Below, piece after piece: positions 26,812 to 34,925 of a stretch of DNA of 64,000 bases. Each line of letters starts with the position of its first letter. The stretch's first letter is position 1. The stretch comes from Pedobacter gandavensis (GTDB taxonomy: Bacteria; Bacteroidota; Bacteroidia; Sphingobacteriales; Sphingobacteriaceae). The position numbers were made by a program, and so were the translations under genes. The stretch is taken from NCBI RefSeq assembly GCF_014172405.1, contig NZ_WNXC01000004.1, forward strand, positions 124,001 through 188,000. The letters run 5' to 3'. The notes under the pieces were generated by a model. It made no database searches. It worked only from the letters and a program-made list of their open reading frames with translations, and was not told the DNA's origin.

Positions 26812-27131
26812 AGAAAAATACATTACTTTCTCATCAGGTAATAATTTGTCAGAAATAGCCGGCAAAGTACCTATCTATACCAATAGATAGCTTTTTTGAC
26901 ATGTTTACCGGCCATCTTCCTGAAGATTGCAGCAATCCTAGCTCCAATAGTCCTCCCTCCTGCTTCTTTTAACCACAAAGTGTGGAACAATGCAACAGTT
27001 CTTCTTTTGGCACAACCCAACTAAAGGCTGATTACCACTACTTTAAGCCACACACATCGCTTTTGGCACCATTATGAACCATAGCTAACCGTAATTGAAA
27101 CAAAAAGAATTTTAAATTTAAATATAGAGTT
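26812..27131. other. Non-coding gap between rrf2 and the small secreted protein
   Basis: About 320 bp without a convincing gene on either strand. It contains an 8-bp AU-rich hairpin (26871-26878 with 26883-26890, loop ACCA) followed by CTTTTTTG on the plus strand, resembling a weak plus-strand terminator with no obvious gene before it. The segment just before 27132 is very AT-rich and should hold the promoter of the next gene, although no full consensus is visible. Confidence 0.4.
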
Positions 27132-27443
27132 ATGAAAAAGATCATCTTATCAGCAGCATTATTAGCATTCGCAGGTTTAACACAAGTAAAAGCAACTGAC
27201 GTTAAAAATCCAGTTATCATTAGTGTAAAACAAGATAGCACAACTAAAACTCCGGTTGAATTGAAAGATCTTCCAGATGCAGTAAAAACTACATTGGCTT
27301 CAGACAAATATAAAGAATGGACTCCAACAGCAGCTTTCTTAATCGTGAACGCAGACAAAACTGAATTTTATCAGGTTGATGTTAAAAAACAAGAAGAAAC
27401 CGCTTCTTTAAAAATTGCTAAAGACGGTGCTATTATTCAGTAA
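27132..27443 (+). CDS. Small secreted protein of unknown function
   Basis: 103 residues. The first ~21 (KKIILSAALLAFAGLTQVKA) are a clear signal peptide with an A-x-A-type cleavage site. The mature ~82 residues contain VELKDLPDAVKTTLASDKYKEW and FLIVNADKTEFYQVDV, a helix followed by strands. This resembles the small PepSY-like/BLIP-like proteins common in Bacteroidota (an LP.AV...L pattern then YEV), but I cannot confirm the family. It has its own terminator 30 bp downstream, so it is monocistronic and probably abundant in the periplasm. Confidence 0.75.
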   Translation: MKKIILSAALLAFAGLTQVKATDVKNPVIISVKQDSTTKTPVELKDLPDAVKTTLASDKYKEWTPTAAFLIVNADKTEFYQVDVKKQEETASLKIAKDGAIIQ

Positions 27444-27472
27444 ACCATCAATAAATAACAATTAATATAGTG

Positions 27473-27508
27473 TACGAAAGCCGGATGTCCCCCGGCTTTC
27501 GTATTTTT
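27473..27508 (+). terminator. Intrinsic terminator after the small secreted protein gene
   Basis: TACGAAAGCCGG (27473-27484) pairs perfectly with CCGGCTTTCGTA (27492-27503), followed by TTTTT. Because it lies inside the longest open frame of the response regulator (which could start at 27470), it supports the later ATG at 27533 for that gene. Confidence 0.9.
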
Positions 27509-27532
27509 GCTGTAATTACAAGCGAGATTCTT

Positions 27533-28861
27533 ATGGCAAAAATACTGATTATTGAAGACGACCTTACTTTTTCGCAAATTCTGGAAGGCTTCCTGAGCAA
27601 GCATGGCCATGAGCCTGCTGCTGTCAATGATGTGAAGAAGAGTCTGAAATTAACAGAAGAACAAAATTTCGACTTGTTTCTGGTAGATTACCGCCTTCCT
27701 GATGGAACCGGGCTTGATGTCTTATCCCATATCCGAGGAATGGGAATGAGCCAACCAGTCATCATAATGACCAGTTTTAACGATGTCAGAACCGCTGTAA
27801 AATCCATACAACTAGGTGCCTTCGACTACATTACGAAGCCTGTAAATCCTGATGAATTGCTGATGATTATCAACAATGCTTTAGGTAAAAAAGAAAAACC
27901 TGCTACCAGCAATTCGATCGAACATGCTGATGCCATCAAAGGAAAAAGCAGTATTGCTGATAAATTATACGAACACATTAATCTGGTTGCCCCAACAGAC
28001 ATGTCGGTCATCATTCAGGGTGAAACAGGAACAGGAAAAGAATATGCAGCCAGGGCATTACACATGCATAGCAAGCGTAAAGACAAACCTTTTGTGGCGA
28101 TAGATTGTGGTGCATTGTCAAAAGACCTTGCCGCAAGTGAATTATTTGGCCATGCCAAAGGAGCCTTTACCGGTGCGCTCAATGATAAAAAAGGCCAGTT
28201 TGAAGCAGCTAATGGCGGGACTTTATTCTTGGACGAAGTAGGAAACCTGAGCTATGAAGTACAAGTGAAAATGCTACGCGCCTTACAAGAAAGAACCATT
28301 CAACCACTAGGCAGCACAAAAAGCATTAAAGTTGATGTCAGAATCATTACCGCAACCAATGACGACCTTAAGAATAGTGTCAGCAATGGAGAATTCAGGG
28401 AAGATCTTTATCACCGTTTAAATGAGTTTAAAATCCAGCTTCCGGCACTAAGGGATAGAGGAAAAGATGTGGAGTTATTTATCAATCATTTCATTAAACT
28501 CTCGAATGAAGAGTTGAATAGAAATGTACAACACCTTTCTCCGGCTGCAAAAGATTTACTGCTGCAGTATGATTGGCCAGGAAACTTAAGAGAGCTGAAA
28601 AATGTGATCAAAAGAATGGTACTATTGACGCCTAATGAAACTGCAGAGATCGATTCTTTACCGGAAGAAATGATCATTTCTATCAACCAGGTTCCCAAAC
28701 CTATTGGTTCTGACCTTAAAGCCATCAATGAAGTCAATGAAAAAATGTTGATCATGGAAACGCTGGTTAAAGTAAAATACAACAAATCAAAAGCTGCCAA
28801 ATTACTGAATATCGACCGTAAGACCCTATACAGTAAAATGGAACGTTATGAAATAGAGTAA
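27533..28861 (+). CDS. Sigma-54-dependent response regulator (NtrC family)
   Basis: 442 residues from the ATG at 27533. The receiver domain has the acidic pocket EDD at 8-10, phospho-acceptor Asp52 (LVDYRLPDG) and Lys102 (ITKPVNP). The AAA+ domain has Walker A GETGTGKE at 163-170, the sigma-54-contacting GAFTGA at 210-215 and Walker B GTLFLDEV. The C-terminal Fis-type helix-turn-helix is NKSKAAKLLNIDRKTLYSKM. It activates sigma-54 promoters when phosphorylated. The gene ends 1 bp from the convergent hybrid kinase gene, its likely partner, though pairing is inferred from position. Confidence 0.95.
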   Translation: MAKILIIEDDLTFSQILEGFLSKHGHEPAAVNDVKKSLKLTEEQNFDLFLVDYRLPDGTGLDVLSHIRGMGMSQPVIIMTSFNDVRTAVKSIQLGAFDYITKPVNPDELLMIINNALGKKEKPATSNSIEHADAIKGKSSIADKLYEHINLVAPTDMSVIIQGETGTGKEYAARALHMHSKRKDKPFVAIDCGALSKDLAASELFGHAKGAFTGALNDKKGQFEAANGGTLFLDEVGNLSYEVQVKMLRALQERTIQPLGSTKSIKVDVRIITATNDDLKNSVSNGEFREDLYHRLNEFKIQLPALRDRGKDVELFINHFIKLSNEELNRNVQHLSPAAKDLLLQYDWPGNLRELKNVIKRMVLLTPNETAEIDSLPEEMIISINQVPKPIGSDLKAINEVNEKMLIMETLVKVKYNKSKAAKLLNIDRKTLYSKMERYEIE

Positions 28862-28862
28862 A

Positions 28863-31409
28863 CTACATCTTTCTGATTTGATCAATCAGTTTCTTTAATT
28901 TTTCTGATAAATCATCAAGCGTATCCTTCGTATTTTCATCAGGAGAATCCTGTTTATGAAAGGCAATTTCCAACTGACGAAAATCTGAAGCCAGGCTTCT
29001 GGAGCCAATCTGTGAGATGCGTCCAGCAAGTCTATGACTGAGTAAACTAAGCGTTGCAGCGTCCTCATTTTTCAAAGCCTGTTTCATTTCCCCCAAATCA
29101 TTTTCACAATCCAAGGTAAATCGATCCAAGATCTTTTTCAACTGATCTTCATCATTGAAAGTCATTTTCTTTAAGGGAGTCAAATCCAGTTCAATTTCCG
29201 GTTCAAGCGTATTTTCTTCTTCTAAAATTGTTTTTTCCTGACCTTGCAATACAGCCTCCTCTTCTTTTGAAAAAGAAGCAGCTTCCAGTTCTTCAGAGAA
29301 AACCGCGAGTAATTCATTTTCACGGAATGGTTTCATAACCAAGCCATCAAATCCATTGTTCAATAGAAACGCTCTTTCATCTGGTAGCACTTGTGCAGTA
29401 ATCGCAAAAATATTGACAGCGCTGCCCATTTTCTCCCGGAGTAAACGGCATAATTCTATGCCATTCATTTCCGGCATCCTCATATCCAGCAGAATATATT
29501 TCAATCCTGTTGATGCGTCTGCCTCATGGAGCAGTTCCAACGGAGAATGAAAACTCTTATAATCTATATGATTACGTTCAAAAATCATGCTGCAAAGCTC
29601 TAAAATCAAGGGATCATCATCCACAACCCAGACTTTGAACGGCTTCCACCGTAAACGATCTTTTGATTGCGACAAAGTCTCCTCTATTGGCTTATCTGCG
29701 ACTTTAAAAGTAAGGTAAACTGTAAAAACACTGCCTACCCCCTCTTTACTCTTCACATAAATCCTTCCCCCCTGACTTTCAATTAAGGACTTGATAATCG
29801 TTAGTCCCAAACCAGTTCCAGCCTGATGTAACACTTCCTGATCATTGGTGTTAACCTGCTCAAATTCATTAAAAATTAAGGCTTTTGAAGCTTCAGAAAT
29901 ACCAATACCAGTATCTCTTACCATAAAGGTAAAGTGAAGGCTTTCCCCTTGTCTTTTATAAAAAACAGATAAAACTACCTCACCTTCATTTGTGAATTTA
30001 ATGGCATTCCCCAATAAATTATAAAGAATTTGTTTGAGGCGGAAAGGATCTCCACTGATGTATTTTGTTTCATGCAAAGAGATCTCTGTGAGCAGATCCA
30101 AAGATTTTCGCTCTGCTTGTGGCCGCATCACAAAAATCACTTCTTCTAATAATTTAGCAATATCAAAAGGTTTTTCTACGAATGTAAACTTACCGGAAAT
30201 GATCCGGTTATAGTCCAACACCTCATTTACGATCTGTAACAAGTGTTCTGAAGAATGATAAATGGCATCAATATCCCTGGCTTTTGGTTTTTCCTGTTGA
30301 CGAATCAATTCAGCATAACCAATAATCGACTGTAATGGCGTCCTAATCTCATGACTCATATTAGAAAGGAAACGCTGCTTGGCCATGCCATGATATTCTG
30401 CCAGATCTCGGGCTTGCTCCAACTCATTCTTATATCGGTTACTTCTGGTAATATCAGTCAGGATGAAATAAAGCATTAGGAGCATGAGCAGAAAAAAAAC
30501 CAACATAATGATGCTGATGGTATTGATTCCAGTGTTCACGACATGCTTAGCCTGGACACCATTCAGCTCAATCTGAGTCACCACCTCACTTTCCACCTTA
30601 CGCAGGATATCCATCATCTGATTGATCAAAAGATTATTTGCATTAGCTAATTCTGCTTCTTTATCCAAAAACCGGGCACTATTCCTCTTTTGCTCTTTTT
30701 CAATGCTCCGAAGTGTTTCTTCCAGACTTTTAGAATTTTTATCCTCATTTGAAAGTGAGATGGTATCAACCTTCAAATTCTTCTCATTGATGATCTTATA
30801 GGATTTATTGTCTTCGTTTTCCTTCTTTTTTCCAAAAAGGCGCCCAAAAAAGCCTCTGTTTTTATCCTCCGATGAGTAAATGGTAGTGGTGGAAGTCTGC
30901 AATTGAGAAGCCAAAACGGTACTGTCATTTCCGCCTTTATTCACCAACTCACTCAAATTTTGCACCTGCGTGGAGAAAGACTTGTTATTGACTAATCGCT
31001 CTCTTACTTTCAGATAATTGACAAATTGGTTATCACGTTCCTTCAGGAGCTTCTCAATACTGCTAATCCGCTGAAGTTGCACGGAATCTTTCGCATATAA
31101 ATTAGATAACGAATCCAAAGAAGCGCGTAGCTCTCTGGATTCTTTTAAGAGTTTACTGTAATTTTTTGGATCATTTGAAGCTTGCGTTTTCTGCAATTGG
31201 TCCAGTCTGCTAATCTTTAAAGAGATGAGATTTACCATCCGCAGTCGTTCACTAGGCGCAGAAATATTTTCTACGGTATTCAGCATTTCATTGAAAGCCA
31301 CCTTACTTACCACCCAGGCCATTATTAGCGCAAAACAGGCAAGCAGTAAGGCTAAAATTACCTTTCCTTTTATTGCTTTAAATAAACTTCTCTTTGGAGT
31401 ATCAATCAT
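28863..31409 (-). CDS. Hybrid sensor histidine kinase with receiver and Hpt domains
   Basis: 848 residues: membrane helix at ~17-38, a periplasmic coiled-coil region (~40-290) containing a basic stretch near 190 and heptad-like repeats, second helix at ~293-316, HisKA with the phosphorylated His in SNMSHEIRTP (~352), ATPase with NLLGNAIKFTN, DTGIGIS and GTGLGLTI, a receiver with phospho-Asp in ILLDMRMPEMNG (~641), and a C-terminal Hpt with His in LLSHRLAG (~791). It can run a His-Asp-His relay internally and pass phosphate to a separate receiver, plausibly the convergent sigma-54 regulator. The sensed signal is unknown; there is no PAS or Cache motif that I recognise. Confidence 0.95.
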   Translation of the reverse strand: MIDTPKRSLFKAIKGKVILALLLACFALIMAWVVSKVAFNEMLNTVENISAPSERLRMVNLISLKISRLDQLQKTQASNDPKNYSKLLKESRELRASLDSLSNLYAKDSVQLQRISSIEKLLKERDNQFVNYLKVRERLVNNKSFSTQVQNLSELVNKGGNDSTVLASQLQTSTTTIYSSEDKNRGFFGRLFGKKKENEDNKSYKIINEKNLKVDTISLSNEDKNSKSLEETLRSIEKEQKRNSARFLDKEAELANANNLLINQMMDILRKVESEVVTQIELNGVQAKHVVNTGINTISIIMLVFFLLMLLMLYFILTDITRSNRYKNELEQARDLAEYHGMAKQRFLSNMSHEIRTPLQSIIGYAELIRQQEKPKARDIDAIYHSSEHLLQIVNEVLDYNRIISGKFTFVEKPFDIAKLLEEVIFVMRPQAERKSLDLLTEISLHETKYISGDPFRLKQILYNLLGNAIKFTNEGEVVLSVFYKRQGESLHFTFMVRDTGIGISEASKALIFNEFEQVNTNDQEVLHQAGTGLGLTIIKSLIESQGGRIYVKSKEGVGSVFTVYLTFKVADKPIEETLSQSKDRLRWKPFKVWVVDDDPLILELCSMIFERNHIDYKSFHSPLELLHEADASTGLKYILLDMRMPEMNGIELCRLLREKMGSAVNIFAITAQVLPDERAFLLNNGFDGLVMKPFRENELLAVFSEELEAASFSKEEEAVLQGQEKTILEEENTLEPEIELDLTPLKKMTFNDEDQLKKILDRFTLDCENDLGEMKQALKNEDAATLSLLSHRLAGRISQIGSRSLASDFRQLEIAFHKQDSPDENTKDTLDDLSEKLKKLIDQIRKM

Positions 31410-31481
31410 TTTTCACAAACCCAATTTCAAATGTACAGATAGAACAGCAAGGAGCCTGCCATGATCTCTATTTTAAAAAAA

Positions 31482-32756
31482 TTAGCTGTTGCCAAACAAA
31501 TAGAAAGCGATAACCAAGGTGATGATGACATTAAACAATTGCGCAAGCAAGAAAGCATACAGTGGTTTTTTACTTTGATTGCCGAACAAATCTTTAAAAT
31601 TCGTCTCTAATCCAATACTGGTAAAAGCCAGTGCAAACCAAGCGCCTTGTAGGTTTTTTAAGCTGTCCTTCACATTAACTATGGTCTCTTGGGGTAAAAA
31701 AAACGAGAATAATAAAGAAGCGCCAATGAAACCAAGTACAAATTTAGGAAAGCGCTCCCAGATCACACCGATGGTTGGTTTCACACGTTCTCCATTTTCA
31801 TCTTTATGATTGGTATAAGACCAGTAAATACTGATGGCAAAAGCGGCAATTCCGAGCAAAACATTTTGTGAAAATTTAACAATGGTGCTGATTTTCAAAG
31901 CCTCTTCACCTACTAAAGTTCCTGAGGCTACTACCGCTCCGGAAGTATCAATACTGCCTCCTAACCAAGCACCTGTGACTGCTTGTGGGAAAGAAAAATA
32001 TTGTGCGATATAGGGCATAAAAATCATCATTGGAATAGCAGTAATCAATACCATAGAAATCACATATGATAATTTTTTAGCATCTCCTTTAATAGCTCCG
32101 GAGGTCGCTATCGCGGCGGATACTCCACAAATTGATACTGCACTGGAAATCATCATCGTCAACTCATCATCTACTTTTAACTTTCGGCAAAGCCAATAGG
32201 CGAAATACCATACGGAAACCACGACGACCAAAGCTTGAATCAACCCCAAAGAGCCTGCTTTTAAAATATCTGCAAAGATGACTGTGGTTCCTAGCAATAC
32301 CAATCCTATCTTGACAAAAAGCTCGGTAGACAAAGCGGTTGTAAACCATTTTGGGAGTTTGAAGAAGTTGCTGATGGCTAAACCAATCATTAAGCTAAAA
32401 ATTACGGCTTCCAGATTCAAGGCACGCATACCAGAGCTCCCGGCAATCAACAAGGCAATAATGGTGAGTAGGTACACTACCGGAAAGCCCTTTAAAAAGT
32501 TTTTCACAGATTTACCCATGATAAATGCACCTAAAGCGCCAATCCCACTCATAAATACAAATTGTATTAAAATAGCACTTAAGTTATCCAGCTGAAAGAT
32601 TTTATCAGTTAAAATGCTGGTGTTTTCCCATTTGAAAACCGGAATAGGCAATAAGAAAAAGAAAAGACTACTTAGAATAACAAGTGTCCCCAGGATGACT
32701 ACTGCCCAATCCTCATGGATTAGAAATTTGTTAGTTTTGGTTGAAATTTTGGTCAT
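31482..32756 (-). CDS. YeiH-family putative sulfate exporter
   Basis: 424 residues with about eleven membrane helices, of the UPF0324/YeiH family. Recognisable segments are SSGMRALNLEAVIFSLMIGL, KIGLVLLGTTVIF, ISSAVSICGVSAAIATSGA and TGAWLGGSIDTSGAVVASG. The family is annotated as a putative sulfate exporter, but transport has seldom been tested. It is preceded by a palindromic operator-promoter and a ~210-nt leader with an intrinsic terminator; the operator resembles one at the siroheme gene cobA, which supports a role in sulfur metabolism. Monocistronic. Confidence 0.88.
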   Translation of the reverse strand: MTKISTKTNKFLIHEDWAVVILGTLVILSSLFFFLLPIPVFKWENTSILTDKIFQLDNLSAILIQFVFMSGIGALGAFIMGKSVKNFLKGFPVVYLLTIIALLIAGSSGMRALNLEAVIFSLMIGLAISNFFKLPKWFTTALSTELFVKIGLVLLGTTVIFADILKAGSLGLIQALVVVVSVWYFAYWLCRKLKVDDELTMMISSAVSICGVSAAIATSGAIKGDAKKLSYVISMVLITAIPMMIFMPYIAQYFSFPQAVTGAWLGGSIDTSGAVVASGTLVGEEALKISTIVKFSQNVLLGIAAFAISIYWSYTNHKDENGERVKPTIGVIWERFPKFVLGFIGASLLFSFFLPQETIVNVKDSLKNLQGAWFALAFTSIGLETNFKDLFGNQSKKPLYAFLLAQLFNVIITLVIAFYLFGNS

Positions 32757-32846
32757 TTATAGGTTTGTTTTTATGTGTGCCGTAAATTAATAATTAATTT
32801 CCCAATGATTCATCCCCAAAAACCTGGATAATTCTTTCCGGACAAT

Positions 32847-32876
32847 AAAAAAGCCAGGTCATCCAACCTGGCTTTT
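32847..32876 (-). terminator. Intrinsic terminator in the yeiH leader
   Basis: AAAAGCCAGGT (32849-32859) and ACCTGGCTTTT (32866-32876) form an 11-bp stem with a 6-nt loop, followed on the minus strand by TTATTG after the T-rich arm (six consecutive T). It lies about 90 bp before the yeiH start and about 85 bp after the predicted transcription start, i.e. inside the leader, so it can act as an attenuator or end a small RNA. Confidence 0.75.
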
Positions 32877-32918
32877 AACCAAACAAAACTTAGATCTAAC
32901 CAAACATCTAATATTTTT

Positions 32919-32962
32919 AAAGCATCAGTTCGGACGAACTGAGAATCAAATTCTTAAAGCTT
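32919..32962 (-). ncRNA. Candidate three-way-junction leader RNA upstream of yeiH
   Basis: On the minus strand a short closing stem AAGC/GCTT (32959-32962 with 32920-32923) encloses two adjacent hairpins: AGAAT/ATTCT (3-nt loop) and CAGTTC/GAACTG (4-nt loop GTCC). The structure begins a few bases after the predicted start site and precedes the terminator at 32847-32876. It matches no riboswitch class I recognise. It may be an attenuator leader or a short independent RNA of roughly 115 nt. Confidence 0.4.
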
Positions 32963-32969
32963 ACTGGGT

Positions 32970-33000
32970 CAAATATAATAAAGTCTACTAATTTAATAGA
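32970..33000 (-). promoter_or_regulatory. yeiH promoter with overlapping palindromic operator
   Basis: On the minus strand TATATTTG (32970-32977) is a -7 box. Just upstream is TCTATTAA-A-TTAGTAGA (32984-33000), a 17-bp inverted repeat with a single mismatch. The operator covers the -33 to -12 region, a repressor-like position. Part of it (TAGTAGACTTTATT) is identical to a site beside the cobA promoter. Confidence 0.55.
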
Positions 33001-33191
33001 ATTTATTTGCAAATAATTTCATTTACAGAATTAACCCCCTTTATTAGATACTGCAGGGCATAAAAGGCCGTAAAACACCCAGGTTACAAAAGATTTAAGG
33101 AAGATAATTGAGGGGGTTTTCTTGCTCTTTATTGAAAAAGAGCACCCCAGAAAGAGGAATCTCTGATCTTAAGAAAAGTATATTTCACAAC
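33001..33191. other. Non-coding gap with possible long-range RNA pairing
   Basis: No gene is supported on either strand. AACCCCCT (33033-33040) can pair with AGGGGGTT (33111-33118), and TGCTCTTT/AAAGAGCA (33123-33130 with 33137-33144) forms a local hairpin. Read on the plus strand these precede a terminator-like hairpin at 33192-33224 with TCTTTT. This could be a non-coding RNA, but no promoter consensus is seen. Confidence 0.3.
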
Positions 33192-33229
33192 AAAGCTGCG
33201 AAAACAAAGAGTTCCCGCAGCTTTTCTTT
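33192..33229. terminator. Terminator-like hairpin after the small lipoprotein gene
   Basis: AAAGCTGCG (33192-33200) pairs with CGCAGCTTT (33216-33224), loop 15 nt. The T-rich tail is better on the plus strand (TTCTTTT) than on the minus strand (GTTGTG). It lies 15 bp past the stop of the minus-strand lipoprotein gene; it may act in both directions. Confidence 0.55.
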
Positions 33230-33239
33230 TAACGTATTA

Positions 33240-33713
33240 TTATTTTTTACAATCCTTCGGAACAAAAGTAAACCTCCCTTTATCAAAGGAGATTGGCTTT
33301 CCTTTTACAAAATAAGACCTACCTACCGAAGTTTCAATTTGACCAACACCTAGTATCAGCTTACCATCTTTCTTTAAAAATGCCAATGGGTTCTTGTAAA
33401 TGGTTGGATTGTCATTGCCTATCTTAAACGTAAAATCCACAAACAAGGTATCTCCTTTAAAACTTCCAGCCACTTTACCAATATTATCCCCCTTCTCATG
33501 GAAATTGATCGAAAGATCTCCTGTAACTTTCCCCAAACTACTTGTATTCAGGTGAAGGTCTGCAGTATCTAAGGCATCAATAGCGCCATAACATTCGCTA
33601 CTCACCGTGGTATCACCTTTGGCAGCAGCTGATTTTTCTGAATTGTTCCCCTGAGTACAGCTATACACCAATGGTACCGCTACACAGGCCAGATAAAGAA
33701 TTGTTTTTTTCAT
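33240..33713 (-). CDS. Small lipoprotein of unknown function
   Basis: 157 residues with a lipoprotein signal peptide: KKTILYLACVAVPLVYSC places the lipidated Cys at residue 19. The mature part starts with a Ser/Lys/Ala-rich linker, then strand-rich sequence (DLHLNTSSLGKVTGDLSINF, AGSFKGDTLFVDFTFKIG, KLILGVGQIETSVG) ending in PKDC. The pattern suggests a small beta-barrel or sandwich carrying a Cys near each end (CYGAIDALD, DCKK), perhaps a disulfide. I do not recognise the family. Attached to the inner or outer membrane, facing the periplasm. Confidence 0.75.
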   Translation of the reverse strand: MKKTILYLACVAVPLVYSCTQGNNSEKSAAAKGDTTVSSECYGAIDALDTADLHLNTSSLGKVTGDLSINFHEKGDNIGKVAGSFKGDTLFVDFTFKIGNDNPTIYKNPLAFLKKDGKLILGVGQIETSVGRSYFVKGKPISFDKGRFTFVPKDCKK

Positions 33714-33851
33714 GATAAAATGATTTCGATAAGTAAAGGGTTAATGCCTAATGTTAACTCAATATAATGATTTATTATTTTTAATGAAACGACTGACCTA
33801 AGAAATTAGCAGATTCATTATCGAAACAAACAAGAAAAGGAAGGTATTGTT

Positions 33852-34016
33852 CTATTTTTTTAATGCAAAAAGCGCCCAACTAATTACGAAAAAGCCCAAA
33901 CCTGTAATCACTGGAGGCAACATGAGCTTTGGACCGGATAGACCAACAAAAATAATAGCAATACCTAAAACGATTAATAAAAATACTGAGATGTTTAAAA
34001 CGGTTGTTTTTTCCAT
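33852..34016 (-). CDS. 54-residue two-helix membrane protein
   Basis: Short minus-strand frame from ATG at 34016 to TAG at 33852. It begins MEKTTVLNISVFLL, forms one hydrophobic helix (about residues 8-26), a Gly-Pro-containing turn (SGPKLMLPP) and a second helix (about 36-50), and ends ALKK. The orderly two-helix profile, charged ends and length are typical of small Bacteroidota membrane proteins. It lies just downstream of the tRNA array terminator on the same strand. Function unknown. Confidence 0.65.
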   Translation of the reverse strand: MEKTTVLNISVFLLIVLGIAIIFVGLSGPKLMLPPVITGLGFFVISWALFALKK

Positions 34017-34078
34017 AGCTTTTAATTCAAGTGGTAATATATCGAACTTTTATGGGGATTCGAAAAACGTTCCAAAGC

Positions 34079-34111
34079 AAAAAGCCGCTCTACTTTCGTA
34101 AAGCGGCTTTT
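34079..34111 (-). terminator. Intrinsic terminator of the tRNA array
   Basis: AAAAGCCGCT (34080-34089) pairs with AGCGGCTTTT (34102-34111), 10 bp with a 12-nt loop. On the minus strand the T-rich arm continues into TTGCTTT. It starts 2 bp past the last tRNA-Glu and ends the six-gene tRNA transcript. Confidence 0.85.
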
Positions 34112-34112
34112 G

Positions 34113-34184
34113 TAGCCCGTAGGGGAATCGAACCCCTATTTCCAGAATGAAAATCTGGCGTCCTAACCGGTAGACGAACGGGCC
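34113..34184 (-). tRNA. tRNA-Glu (anticodon TTC), copy 1
   Basis: 72-nt cloverleaf: acceptor GGCCCGT/ACGGGCT, anticodon stem CCAGA/TCTGG with loop TTTTCAT (anticodon TTC), T-arm AGGGG-TTCGATT-CCCCT. CCA is not fully encoded. Last tRNA before the terminator; identical to copy 2. Confidence 0.95.
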
Positions 34185-34227
34185 ATTTAAGGTTGCCTTC
34201 AACTTAACGTTGACGAACCTGTTTTGG

Positions 34228-34300
<73 letters not shown>

Positions 34301-34369
34301 CTCTATGTTATTACTCTCCTACCGCTGTAGTCAAGTTTGTTAATCTCTTTCTTAAACTAAGAAAGATTG

Positions 34370-34441
34370 TAGCCCGTAGGGGAATCGAACCCCTATTTCC
34401 AGAATGAAAATCTGGCGTCCTAACCGGTAGACGAACGGGCC
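34370..34441 (-). tRNA. tRNA-Glu (anticodon TTC), copy 2
   Basis: Sequence identical to copy 1 as far as I can read it, exactly 257 bp upstream in the array. Followed on the minus strand by the hairpin TTTCTTA/TAAGAAA before the next tRNA-fMet. Confidence 0.95.
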
Positions 34442-34483
34442 ATTTAAGGTTGCCTTCAACTTGCGTTGACGAACCTGTTTTGG

Positions 34484-34556
<73 letters not shown>

Positions 34557-34626
34557 CTCTATGTTATTACTCTCCTACCACTGTAGTCAAGTTTATTAAT
34601 CTCCTCCTTACACGTAAGGAAGATTG

Positions 34627-34698
34627 TAGCCCGTAGGGGAATCGAACCCCTGTTACCAGAATGAAAATCTGGCGTCCTCACCCCTAGACGAACGGGCC
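34627..34698 (-). tRNA. tRNA-Glu (anticodon TTC), copy 3 (variant)
   Basis: 72-nt cloverleaf with the same acceptor, anticodon and T stems as copies 1 and 2 but a different D-loop (AGGGGTGAGG against ACCGGTTAGG) and variable loop (TAAC against AAAT). Closer to the usual bacterial tRNA-Glu. Followed by the hairpin TCCTTA/TAAGGA. Confidence 0.95.
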
Positions 34699-34741
34699 AT
34701 TTTGATTGCCTTCAACAATGTGTTGACGAATCTTTTTTTGG

Positions 34742-34814
<73 letters not shown>

Positions 34815-34872
34815 CTATATACAATTCCGATTGTGTTAATTAATTGGTTAACTCTTCCTCCGAATTGGAATG

Positions 34873-34904
34873 CAAAGATATAATTCGTTTCTTTGTGGTG
34901 CAAA
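34873..34904 (-). promoter_or_regulatory. Promoter of the tRNA-fMet/tRNA-Glu array
   Basis: On the minus strand TTTG (34904-34901) lies 20 bp before TATCTTTG (34880-34873): a near-ideal Bacteroidota -33/-7 promoter (TTG-N19-21-TAnnTTTG). It drives the six tRNA genes, divergent from era. Confidence 0.8.
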
Positions 34905-34925
34905 TTTATTTCAAAAAATATTTTC

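Noticed and set aside
27038..27358. 106-codon minus-strand frame over the small secreted protein gene
   Set aside because: The plus strand has a convincing signal peptide, start and terminator; the minus frame has none.
27470..27532. 21-residue N-terminal extension of the sigma-54 regulator
   Set aside because: Translated from the terminator hairpin of the preceding gene; the receiver domain begins exactly at the ATG at 27533.
33847..34101. 84-codon plus-strand frame
   Set aside because: Opposite strand encodes a well-formed two-helix membrane protein; the plus frame runs into the tRNA terminator.
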